From positions 1 through 36,295 of the forward strand of contig CANHGS010000031.1 of assembly GCA_947460595.1 (NCBI GenBank): a stretch of 36,295 nucleotides of DNA. The letters are read 5' to 3'. The notes under the pieces are model-generated. The model did not search any database, was not told the DNA's origin, and worked only from the letters and a program-made list of their open reading frames with translations. Positions within the stretch are counted from its first letter, which is position 1, and each line of letters begins with the position of its first letter. Below are positions 1 to 7,994 of the stretch, in pieces. The position numbers were made by a program, and so were the translations under genes. Origin of the DNA: Bacteroidota bacterium (GTDB lineage: Bacteria; Bacteroidota; Bacteroidia; Chitinophagales; Chitinophagaceae).

Positions 1-185
1 GGTACAACAAACCTCGGCCCAGCCGAGGTCAAAAAAACAACATCAATAAACAAATCCCACTCCTTCAGGTACAACAAACCTCGGCCCAGCCGAGGTCAAA
101 AAAACAACATCAATAAACAAATCCCCCTCCAGGCACAACAAACCTCGGCCCAGCCGAGGTCAAAAAAACAACATCAAAAATCCCC
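1..185. repeat. Tandem array of three hairpin-bearing repeats
   Basis: Three near-identical units begin at 1, 68 and 132 (periods 67 and 64 bp). Each starts with GG(T/C)ACAACAA and contains the perfect palindrome ACCTCGGCCCAGCCGAGGT at 11-29, 78-96 and 142-160. This forms an 8-bp GC-rich stem with a CCA loop. It is followed by a shared A-rich tail and a short variable linker ending in a run of C. The third unit diverges in its tail. No T tract follows the hairpin on the plus strand; on the minus strand the hairpin is followed only by a weak TTTGTTGT run, so terminator function is doubtful. The array touches the window edge and may continue upstream. Function unknown. Confidence 0.85.
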
Positions 186-265
186 CATGAATAAACCAAT
201 CCCTCACCATATGCTTGAATGTAGTATTTTAGTTTCCTGCAATAAAAGAAGCGCATCCCTCAATT

Positions 266-1282
266 ATGTTTTCTTATCTACAAAACCTGTTTAGTCTTTT
301 TGGATTCTCCATCACATTTTTATGGAAACATACCTTTCAATTAAAATTCATTGAAAAAACTTTGGGTAAAGAAATTGAGGAAGCTAAATTGACTAATGAT
401 GGAAGTTTAGATGAAAAAGATTTCAAAAAAATCAAATCAGTATATGGTTATACTATTCCCGTTTTATTAGGAGAACCCTTTTCACATTTAAGAGGTAAAT
501 CAATGACCATCAAAGAAAGGTCATGCTTAACCTATTTAGGAGGGTTAACAGGTTTGTTTGATGATTTTGTAGACGAAGATCAATTAGAAGAGTCCTATAT
601 TAGGAATTTGGTGTCAAATTCAAAAATAGAAGAGGGGTGCAATTCAAATGAAAAACTTTTCCTGAATTTCATGAATAAGGCACTAGATTTTTCAGAAGAT
701 CCTGATCAATTAAGAGCAGCATCAACCAATATATTTAATGCTCAAATTCAAAGTAAAAAACAATTAAATAATAATACTTCAACCCAAGAATTAGAAGATA
801 TCATTTATAATAAAGGGGGATATTCCTTTTTATTTTATAGGTCAGGGTTTAAAGAGCCAATTTCAAATAGCGAATGGCAGGTTCACTATCATTTTGGATC
901 ATTGGGGCAGTTTGAAAATGACTTATTTGATATTTACAAAGATTATACAGATGGTATTCACACCCTTGCTACAAGGTCTGAAAACATTGCAGCTCTTAGA
1001 AGAATTTTTAATGAAAAGATTCAATATGCTGTTTCTTTAGTTCATAAAACTGATTACCCGTATAAAAATAAAATCAAGTATATTAGGTTTCTTTCCATTT
1101 TCTTGTGTTCAGGCTTTGTATGCTTAGATATGTTAGCCAAATTAGAACAAAAAGACAAGCCCTTTAACGTATCTGATTATATTAGAAAGCAATTGATTTG
1201 TGATATGGAAAAACCATTAAATTTTTTAAAAGCATTGCATTATTTCTGCAAAATGAATCCCAATCATCCAAGAAGTCTCTAA
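266..1282 (+). CDS. Class I isoprenoid synthase-fold protein (putative)
   Basis: This 338-residue protein shows the two metal-binding motifs of class I isoprenoid enzymes at the expected separation. The first is FDDFVDE at residues 98-104 (D99, D100, D103, E104), matching DDxxD/E. The second is GQFENDLFDIYKD at 214-226, which resembles the second aspartate-rich motif of trans-prenyltransferases (DDxxD, here NDLFD) and partly the NSE triad of terpene cyclases. In these families the acidic residues bind Mg2+-diphosphate. The rest looks alpha-helical, with no signal peptide but a hydrophobic N-terminus. The substrate and product cannot be told. Sampled lines of the gene are about 18-37% GC, well below the roughly 40-47% of sampled nuo lines, which suggests transfer or weak constraint. 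It is convergent with the small gene at 1296, 13 bp away. The ATG at 266 is the first in frame. A non-catalytic relative of the fold is possible. Confidence 0.6.
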   Translation: MFSYLQNLFSLFGFSITFLWKHTFQLKFIEKTLGKEIEEAKLTNDGSLDEKDFKKIKSVYGYTIPVLLGEPFSHLRGKSMTIKERSCLTYLGGLTGLFDDFVDEDQLEESYIRNLVSNSKIEEGCNSNEKLFLNFMNKALDFSEDPDQLRAASTNIFNAQIQSKKQLNNNTSTQELEDIIYNKGGYSFLFYRSGFKEPISNSEWQVHYHFGSLGQFENDLFDIYKDYTDGIHTLATRSENIAALRRIFNEKIQYAVSLVHKTDYPYKNKIKYIRFLSIFLCSGFVCLDMLAKLEQKDKPFNVSDYIRKQLICDMEKPLNFLKALHYFCKMNPNHPRSL

Positions 1283-1295
1283 ACAAAAGTCCCTA

Positions 1296-1679
1296 TTACT
1301 TCCTTTCATAATAAGGCACTTTATCATGTGAAACGCGCTCTTTTTGCTGCCAATAAGCAGCCGTTACCACATGCCCATCAGGAGTTCTCAATAATCGCCC
1401 ATAAATAGCATTGGTTGTATTAAACAACATATTAGTTACACCAACTGTAAAAGTTTCCGGAGCAGGAGGTGGGGGCGGTGGAACTTCTGCACCTTCTTCT
1501 GTTACAGTAGCAGTAGCAGCTACTTTAGCCGGAGGACTGGGAACTACTACTACCGTTAAATAATTGTATTCAAGTATTGGCTTTAAAAATGCGACCCTTT
1601 CAGGACTTACATTTTTTTCTACAATAACGCATTTAATACCGTCAAGATCTTCAGAAATATGATTAGTGTTAATAGCCAT
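1296..1679 (-). CDS. Hypothetical small protein at end of nuo operon
   Basis: A 127-residue protein I do not recognise. It has an N-terminal segment with a beta-like hydrophobic run (YLTVVVV, about residues 40-46), a low-complexity Ala/Thr/Glu stretch, a hexaproline linker near residues 68-73, and a compact C-terminal part with YGRLLRTPDGHVVTAAYW. No signal peptide or membrane segment is evident. It starts 22 bp after the nuoN stop on the same strand with no terminator between, so it is probably co-transcribed as the last gene of the complex I operon. Nothing in the sequence shows it is a complex I subunit. The proline linker suggests two small domains. Confidence 0.6.
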   Translation of the reverse strand: MAINTNHISEDLDGIKCVIVEKNVSPERVAFLKPILEYNYLTVVVVPSPPAKVAATATVTEEGAEVPPPPPPAPETFTVGVTNMLFNTTNAIYGRLLRTPDGHVVTAAYWQQKERVSHDKVPYYERK

Positions 1680-1701
1680 AATTATAAATTTGAAAAATAA
1701 T

Positions 1702-3111
1702 TTAGAAATTACTTAAAGTATAGATGTACTCGTAAATCCAACTAAGTAGCCCTGTTAAAACCATACCCAATAAGCAAATCATTAAAGCCAATTTTGGTAA
1801 TGCAGGAACGGTTATTTTTTCAATAGGCTGGTTGTTGGGATCCATAAAAATAACTTTGACCACTTTTAAGTAATAATAAAAAGAGATAATCATATTCAAA
1901 GCAGCAAATATTACCCACACAAAATTGCCCTTTTCAGCGCCTGCCATAATTAAAAAGAATTTTCCAAAAAATCCGGCGGTTGGAGGAACACCAGCTAAGG
2001 AAAATAAGGCAATGGCTAATATCCAAGAAAGGGAGGGATTGGTCTTGTAAAAACCTTTAAAATGGTCAATACTTTCTTTGCCTGTGGCAGCTGATACAAG
2101 ACCAATCACACCAAATGCAGCCAGATTTGAAAATAAATAAATCAGTAAAAAATAGATTACTGAAGCCATACCTGTTTTAGAACCTGCTGATAAACCTAGG
2201 AGTATAAAACCCACTTGTGCAATGGAAGAAAAAGCCAAGAATCTTTTAAGATTGGTTTGTCTCATTGCAAATAGATTTCCTAATAAAATAGTTAAAATGC
2301 TTAAGAAGAATAACATGAAATACCATTCTGAAGACATGGGTTTAAAAATCACATAAAGCACTTGTAAGAAAATAAATAGAATGGCAGATTTTGAAATAAC
2401 AGATAGATAAGCTGTTACAGCAACAGGAGCTCCTTCATAAACATCTGCTGTCCATAAATGAAAAGGTACTACAGACATTTTAAAACTAAATCCAGCAAGT
2501 AGCAGAATAAAGGCCAATAACTGTAAAGCTGATCCATTTAGTAATGGGGTGATTTCTGTAAATACTAAAGAACCGGTGGTACCATAAATTAAGGAAACGC
2601 CAAATAACAATAGGGCAGAAGAAAATGCAGAAGAGATAATCATTTTCATAGCTGCTTCTGAAGACTTACGTTTATCTAAATCAAAATTGGCAATAGCAGC
2701 TAATGGGATGGTAGACATTTCAAGACCTAAATAGAACAATAATAAGTTGCCGCTAGAAATCATAAAGAACATACCCAAAAGAGTAGTCAGCAATAATATA
2801 TAAAATTCCAAAACGTGTTCGTGCTTTTTCAACCAAGGATAGGCTATCAATGATACCAAGTAGACGCCAAGGTTTAGGATGTTTTTCTCTAAAATCAAGA
2901 GGGCATTGTTATGGAACATGCCACTAAAAAGAGCTCCTTCCAAATTAGAAAAGAATCCTACTAGTAGATTGACCAACAATAAAATATTGATAGCATATAA
3001 CAGGGTTTCATTCTTCCAATCACTGGTTCCTACTTTTAGAAATAGTAACAAAAAGATGATGGCTATTAGCATCCATTCAGCCTTCAATACAAAAAAGTAT
3101 TCGTTCAACAT
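1702..3111 (-). CDS. nuoN: NADH-quinone oxidoreductase subunit N
   Basis: Antiporter-like membrane subunit of respiratory complex I, one of three Mrp-type proton channels in the membrane arm. The 469 residues are almost wholly transmembrane (about 14 helices), the usual size for NuoN. Channel residues expected in this family are present: Glu131 in the GLEMSTIP segment, Lys211 in GFSFKMSVVPFHLW, and Lys241 in the following helix. The start ATG lies 32 bp after the nuoM stop. It follows nuoM and precedes a small unknown gene. The intact lysine in TM7 contrasts with NuoM next door. Confidence 0.97.
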   Translation of the reverse strand: MLNEYFFVLKAEWMLIAIIFLLLFLKVGTSDWKNETLLYAINILLLVNLLVGFFSNLEGALFSGMFHNNALLILEKNILNLGVYLVSLIAYPWLKKHEHVLEFYILLLTTLLGMFFMISSGNLLLFYLGLEMSTIPLAAIANFDLDKRKSSEAAMKMIISSAFSSALLLFGVSLIYGTTGSLVFTEITPLLNGSALQLLAFILLLAGFSFKMSVVPFHLWTADVYEGAPVAVTAYLSVISKSAILFIFLQVLYVIFKPMSSEWYFMLFFLSILTILLGNLFAMRQTNLKRFLAFSSIAQVGFILLGLSAGSKTGMASVIYFLLIYLFSNLAAFGVIGLVSAATGKESIDHFKGFYKTNPSLSWILAIALFSLAGVPPTAGFFGKFFLIMAGAEKGNFVWVIFAALNMIISFYYYLKVVKVIFMDPNNQPIEKITVPALPKLALMICLLGMVLTGLLSWIYEYIYTLSNF

Positions 3112-3143
3112 AGCGCAAATTTCAAATTAACTAAACCTTGTTC

Positions 3144-4649
3144 CTATAATCCAGTGGCTACTACAGCCAATTTATTCATGATAAACTCTGTACCTGGCTG
3201 GATCAAATTGATCAACCAAAATGGAGCCATACCTACTACTAGAATGCCAAAAATCAATAAAATAGCAGCGGACTTTTCATACCATTTTGCATCGGTTAAA
3301 TCTTTGTAAGAATCATTACCCAATGGCCCCATGATAGATTTTCCCGCAGCCCTTAAAATATAAACAGCAGTTACAACTATAGAGGCACAAGCCAATATAG
3401 TTGCAAGCCTATACCATTTGTCTGGATTCTGCCAAGATCCCATAAAGACGGTCATTTCAGCAGCAAACCCACTAAAACCAGGTAAGCCTAAGGAACATAG
3501 ACCAGCAATTACAAAAACGGTTGATATAAAAGGCATAATTTTCAACAACCCACCTAATTGAGCTACCATTCTGGTATGCGTTCTGCTATATACCATACCA
3601 ATGGCAGCAAAGAATAGGGCTGTCATTAATCCATGTGACACCATTTGCATCACAGCTCCATTAATGGAAGTTTGGGTTAACATGCCAATACCCAATAATA
3701 CAAATCCACAGTGGCTAACAGAGGAATAGGCATTGATGTATTTTAAATCAGTTTGCATCATGGTAGCAAAAGCCCCATAAATAATGGCAATGGTGGCTAG
3801 TAATATAATCACCCACGCATAAGCATGTGCCGCATCCGGCATTAAATAAGTAGCAACCCTTAAACAACCATAACCGCCAAGTTTCATAGAGATTCCTGCT
3901 AAGAACATTGAAGCTGCAGTAGGCGCTGAGGCGTGACCATCAGGCACCCAGGTGTGAAAAGGAAAGATGGCGGTGAAGATGCCAAACCCAATAAAGGCAA
4001 ATGGGAAGAACAGCATTTGGCGGGCTAGGGGAATATTCATTTTTGCCAATTCAAGTAAGTCAAAACTATGAGCACCAGCTGCCGTTTTTGAACTAAAATA
4101 AATACCCAACATGCCTACCAAGATTAAAGCAGATCCGCCCATGAGCATGAGTGCTAATTTCATGGCACTATACTCTTTTTTGCCGCTACCCCAAATGCCA
4201 ATTAATAAGAATTTAGGAATTACTGCTACTTCTAAGAAGAAGAACATGGTGAATACGTCTAATGAAATAAAGAATCCATATGCACCTAAGCTTAAGAGAA
4301 CTAACAAAAAGAAAAACTCTTTTGACAAATGGTTGGTTTCCCAGGAAACCAATATACCTGCAACCACTACAAATGCCGTTAGGAGGATCATGGCAATACT
4401 GATACCATCTACACCAATATGATATTCTAAGTTCAGAGGTCCATACCATTTTTGTATATATTCAAACAGCATCTGGGCTTGGTTGCCAGTAGCCCTTTGT
4501 TCATAATAAGCCAATAGCAATTTACCACTCAAAATCAATTGCAAGACTGCGCCAATTAAAGCAATCACTCGGATCTGTTTTAATCCCTTGGCGATTAAAA
4601 TCCCAATGGCAGTAGCTAGCGGAAATAGGAGAAATAAGGTAAGGTTCAT
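3144..4649 (-). CDS. nuoM: NADH-quinone oxidoreductase subunit M
   Basis: Second antiporter-like subunit of complex I, 501 residues, about 14 transmembrane helices. The family hallmark FPFHTWVPDGHASAPTA is at about residues 229-245, and Glu140 in FFFLEVAVIPKFLL matches the essential TM5 glutamate (Glu144 in E. coli). Lys256 in SMKLGGYG matches the TM8 lysine. The odd point is TM7: the family usually reads VK(M/L)P before the FPFH motif, but here the sequence is GIFTAIFPFH, so the channel lysine (Lys234 in E. coli) is replaced by Phe225. The reading frame is intact, so this is not a sequencing frameshift. It lies 9 bp after nuoL in the operon. Confidence 0.97.
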   Translation of the reverse strand: MNLTLFLLFPLATAIGILIAKGLKQIRVIALIGAVLQLILSGKLLLAYYEQRATGNQAQMLFEYIQKWYGPLNLEYHIGVDGISIAMILLTAFVVVAGILVSWETNHLSKEFFFLLVLLSLGAYGFFISLDVFTMFFFLEVAVIPKFLLIGIWGSGKKEYSAMKLALMLMGGSALILVGMLGIYFSSKTAAGAHSFDLLELAKMNIPLARQMLFFPFAFIGFGIFTAIFPFHTWVPDGHASAPTAASMFLAGISMKLGGYGCLRVATYLMPDAAHAYAWVIILLATIAIIYGAFATMMQTDLKYINAYSSVSHCGFVLLGIGMLTQTSINGAVMQMVSHGLMTALFFAAIGMVYSRTHTRMVAQLGGLLKIMPFISTVFVIAGLCSLGLPGFSGFAAEMTVFMGSWQNPDKWYRLATILACASIVVTAVYILRAAGKSIMGPLGNDSYKDLTDAKWYEKSAAILLIFGILVVGMAPFWLINLIQPGTEFIMNKLAVVATGL

Positions 4650-4658
4650 GTCAATATT

Positions 4659-6590
4659 TTATTTCCAGAGATAAATAAATACCAATACCAAGCCTGCAAT
4701 ACCACCAAAAAAGTACAAAGCATAGTCCTGTACTTTTCCTGATTGAATGCCCTTGATTAATTCAGAAAGTTTTGCTGTTATTTTTCCCAACAAATTCATT
4801 AAACCGTCTACTATGTTTTTATCAATCCATGCAGCAGGTTTTCCAATTAAATTGAATAGAATTTTCTTTGTTACAAAAAGATATACTTCATCAATATAAA
4901 ATTTATGATAAGCTGCTTTATAAATGCCCCCCATTTGTTGGGCAATTTGGGTAGGTAATTCCGTCTGTGTTTTAAACATTCTAGTAGCTAGTAATATACC
5001 TCCCATGGCTAATGATACGGGAAGTATAGAAAAGGTTATGGGTACATGAGATTCAATAGGCAAGCCATCAGGAGTGACCCACTGTGCAATAGGTGCAAAA
5101 CCTGCTACCACTGCCAAAACTGCCAAAAGGATCAAGGGGATTTTCATGGCTAGTGTTCCTTCACCATGGTGGTGACCATCTACATCAGCTGGCTTACTCC
5201 AAAAGATATTATAGTATAAACGGAACATATAAAAAGCCGTAAGACCTGAAGTAAGTAAAGCCACGCCATAGATGAGTCTGTTGGATTCAAAAGCAGCCAT
5301 TAAAATTTCTTCCTTACTGAAGAACCCTGAGAATGGGGGAACACCCGCAATGGCTAAACAAGCAATTAAGAAGCTAAGATGGGTAATGGGCATCATTTTA
5401 CGAAGTCCTCCCATGTCTTTCATTTCATTGCTATGCACCATATGTATCACAGCACCTGCACCTAAGAACAGCAATGATTTAAAAAAGGCGTGGGTGAACA
5501 AATGGAACATGGAAGCCATATAACCCAAACCATCTTCTCCACCATATTTAGATACGCCTAAAGCAAACATCATATAACCAATCTGTGACATGGTAGAATA
5601 GGCCAATACCCTTTTAATATCGGTTTGTGTACAGGCAATGACTGCTGCAAAAAAGGCAGAAAATGCGCCAGTGTACATAACCAGTTTTAAAGCCTCAGGA
5701 TCAGATAATGCAAATACAGGAAATAGTCTTGCTACCAAGAATACACCAGCCACAACCATGGTGGCAGCATGAATTAATGCAGAAACGGGTGTTGGGCCTT
5801 CCATAGCATCGGGTAACCAAATATGCAAGGGGAACATAGCTGATTTACCAGCCCCACCAATAAATACTAAGACCAATCCCCAACTCAATGCAGAAATACC
5901 CAAGAAAGATGCCGCATTAATGTCTGACAAATAAGTAGAAGCAGTACTTAGTCTTTCTATTAATAAGCCAAAGTCTAAAGTCTTAGTATAGAATGCCAAG
6001 GTAAGAATGCCTATCAAAAATCCAAGGTCAGCAAACCTAGTAACAATAAACGCTTTTTTGGCTGCGGCTACCGCCGATGGCTTTTCAAAATAAAAACCAA
6101 TTAACAAGAAAGAAGAAACGCCTACTAATTCCCAGAACAAATAAATCTGGAAAATATTGGAAGACAATACCAGGCCTAACATAGAAAATGTAAACAGCGA
6201 TAAGAATGCAAAATAAGTTGCAAATCTTTCTTCACCCTTCATATATCCCAAACTAAATAAATGCACCATTAAAGAAACAAAGCTTACTACTACCAACATC
6301 ATCACGGTTATTGGATCAATCATCAATCCAATATTAATGGATAAGTCAGGAGCAAATTCCAACCAATTGTATTGGAATACCACTAATTTTTGGAATACAC
6401 CATTGACTTTGCCACTCACAAAAAAGTATTGATAGGCCGTTTGCAATGATAATAAGGTAGATACTAATAAGGATAGGGTTCCTATTACACCAGCACTGGA
6501 AGAGAGGTGTTTTCTTCCAAACAAACCCAATACCAAAAAGCAGGCAAGGGGTAGTAAGGGAATTAGGGCAATTTGAAGCGGTTGGCTCAT
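4659..6590 (-). CDS. nuoL: NADH-quinone oxidoreductase subunit L
   Basis: Largest antiporter-like subunit of complex I, at the distal tip of the membrane arm. The 643 residues hold about 14 core helices plus a C-terminal extension matching the long lateral helix and terminal TM anchor characteristic of NuoL. Conserved residues are visible: Glu154 in LFWELVGVSSFLLIG, Lys249 in GGAGKSAMFPLHIWLPDA, and His255. The extended HAATMVVAGVFLVAR segment follows. The gene sits between nuoK (29 bp upstream) and nuoM (9 bp downstream), the canonical order. Confidence 0.97.
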   Translation of the reverse strand: MSQPLQIALIPLLPLACFLVLGLFGRKHLSSSAGVIGTLSLLVSTLLSLQTAYQYFFVSGKVNGVFQKLVVFQYNWLEFAPDLSINIGLMIDPITVMMLVVVSFVSLMVHLFSLGYMKGEERFATYFAFLSLFTFSMLGLVLSSNIFQIYLFWELVGVSSFLLIGFYFEKPSAVAAAKKAFIVTRFADLGFLIGILTLAFYTKTLDFGLLIERLSTASTYLSDINAASFLGISALSWGLVLVFIGGAGKSAMFPLHIWLPDAMEGPTPVSALIHAATMVVAGVFLVARLFPVFALSDPEALKLVMYTGAFSAFFAAVIACTQTDIKRVLAYSTMSQIGYMMFALGVSKYGGEDGLGYMASMFHLFTHAFFKSLLFLGAGAVIHMVHSNEMKDMGGLRKMMPITHLSFLIACLAIAGVPPFSGFFSKEEILMAAFESNRLIYGVALLTSGLTAFYMFRLYYNIFWSKPADVDGHHHGEGTLAMKIPLILLAVLAVVAGFAPIAQWVTPDGLPIESHVPITFSILPVSLAMGGILLATRMFKTQTELPTQIAQQMGGIYKAAYHKFYIDEVYLFVTKKILFNLIGKPAAWIDKNIVDGLMNLLGKITAKLSELIKGIQSGKVQDYALYFFGGIAGLVLVFIYLWK

Positions 6591-6619
6591 GATAAGAGAT
6601 TATGGTTCCTTTCTTACAA

Positions 6620-6934
6620 TTAATATTTCATTTCACTTGCATCTTCTACGTCAATAGAATGATGAGAGCGATATAAGTTGATGATAATAGCAATAGCCAC
6701 AGCAGCTTCCGCAGCAGCAATGGTGATTATGAATATGCTAAAAAAAACACCACCCAATTTATCAGGGTAGAGGTATTTGTTAAATGCAACAAAATTTATG
6801 TTCACGCTATTGAGCATTAGCTCAACAGACATTAACATGGTAATCATATTTCTTCTAGTAAACAATCCATAAGCACCAATAAAGAATAAGGCCGTACTTA
6901 GAAATAATATATTGGTTAAAGGAATATTGGTCAT
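6620..6934 (-). CDS. nuoK: NADH-quinone oxidoreductase subunit K
   Basis: Small three-helix membrane subunit of complex I (104 residues, family about 100). The two buried glutamates of the E-channel are present: Glu38 in LMSVELMLNSVN and Glu76 in TIAAAEAAVAIAI. These link the quinone site to the antiporter subunits. The gene starts 9 bp after nuoJ stops and is followed by nuoL after 29 bp, the standard order of bacterial nuo operons. Confidence 0.96.
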   Translation of the reverse strand: MTNIPLTNILFLSTALFFIGAYGLFTRRNMITMLMSVELMLNSVNINFVAFNKYLYPDKLGGVFFSIFIITIAAAEAAVAIAIIINLYRSHHSIDVEDASEMKY

Positions 6935-6943
6935 GATTTATGA

Positions 6944-7471
6944 TTAAAGATGATTAACGGGTTCTTTCTGTTTTAAGGCTATAACTATGCAACCAATCAT
7001 GGATGCTAGTAACAACATGCTGATTAACTCAAAAGGCAATAAATAACCATGATCTGTTGTAGAAAGCATTTGTCTACCAATATCACCCACTTTTAGTTCA
7101 AATGCTGCAGAATTCTCTGGCTTTTTAAATGGATACAGACTTATTTGTCTGGCTGTATATGCCAATCCACTTAGGGCAGCAAGTATGGCAAAAATGTTTC
7201 TTTTAAGTATTGGTTTGGGCATTTCTTCTCCTGATTTGATGGTCAGGAAAATGGAGAAAATAATCAATACTACTATACCACCTACGTATACGATAATTTG
7301 TACGGCGGCCAGGAATTCTAATTGCATCCAAAAATAAAGAGAAGCTATTCCAATTAAGGAAAATAACAACCATATGGACGCCCTGAAAATTTTTCTAGTT
7401 GTTACAGCCAAGATTCCTGTACCCAGGATAAAGGCTGCAATGATGTAAAATATAATTGACGCTGCACTCAT
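6944..7471 (-). CDS. nuoJ: NADH-quinone oxidoreductase subunit J
   Basis: Five-helix membrane subunit of complex I, 175 residues. The conserved third helix reads AAVQIIVYVGGIVVLIIFSIFL (near residues 54-75), with the glycine pair and tyrosine region that shapes the coupling helix in this family. The C-terminus has a last helix (LISMLLLASMIGCIVIAL) and a short polar tail. It lies 25 bp after nuoI and 9 bp before nuoK. Divergence outside the third helix is normal for NuoJ, so the assignment rests on that helix, size and operon position. Confidence 0.95.
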   Translation of the reverse strand: MSAASIIFYIIAAFILGTGILAVTTRKIFRASIWLLFSLIGIASLYFWMQLEFLAAVQIIVYVGGIVVLIIFSIFLTIKSGEEMPKPILKRNIFAILAALSGLAYTARQISLYPFKKPENSAAFELKVGDIGRQMLSTTDHGYLLPFELISMLLLASMIGCIVIALKQKEPVNHL

Positions 7472-7496
7472 ATAGCTAAATTTATATTCTAAAATT

Positions 7497-7973
7497 TTAT
7501 TCTACGCCTGCACGTAGTTTGGAGTCTGGTTTGTTCAATTGTTTGGTTAATTGGCCTCGAGTATAAACACTATGCTCAAATGTATTAGCCATTTTGATGG
7601 CGTCAGTTGGACATGCCTCCACACACAAGCCACACATGGTGCATAATTCCAAATGGTATACAAATGTGTCAATGGCTTTCTTTTTCTTGCCTTCTGGACT
7701 AATGTCAAATTTGTTAATGATTTTGATAGTGCCATTAGGACAAGCTAATTCACAAGCAGAACAACCGGTGCACGCGTGTTCATTTACCTCATCGTGGGTC
7801 ATCACCACTTCTCCTCTAAAACGTTCTGGGAGATTTAATTCCAAACGGTTATCAGGATATTGCTGGGTAATAATTTCTTTGTGGTGGGTAAAATAATAGC
7901 CAGTTCTTCTCATCCCTACTAATAAGGATTTGATGGCGCTAAAAATGTCTTTGAAATATTCTTTTATAAACAT
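7497..7973 (-). CDS. nuoI: NADH-quinone oxidoreductase subunit I (2x 4Fe-4S)
   Basis: Peripheral-arm ferredoxin-like subunit carrying clusters N6a and N6b, which pass electrons to N2 in NuoB. Both 4Fe-4S motifs are intact: Cys68, Cys71, Cys74, Cys78 (CTGCSACELACP) and Cys111, Cys114, Cys117, Cys121 (CTMCGLCVEACP). At 158 residues it is near the family size. An N-terminal amphipathic segment (VGMRRTGYYF) is typical for docking on the membrane arm. It lies between nuoH and nuoJ, with gaps of 21 and 25 bp. With no NuoE, NuoF or NuoG encoded in this operon, NuoI may be the entry point for electrons from a soluble donor; that role is inferred. Confidence 0.97.
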   Translation of the reverse strand: MFIKEYFKDIFSAIKSLLVGMRRTGYYFTHHKEIITQQYPDNRLELNLPERFRGEVVMTHDEVNEHACTGCSACELACPNGTIKIINKFDISPEGKKKKAIDTFVYHLELCTMCGLCVEACPTDAIKMANTFEHSVYTRGQLTKQLNKPDSKLRAGVE

Positions 7974-7994
7974 CTGTTTGATGGTTTTAAATCT

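Noticed and set aside
1..185. CRISPR array
   Set aside because: The units are 64-67 bp apart with nearly identical linkers, so there are no unique spacers, and no cas genes are nearby.
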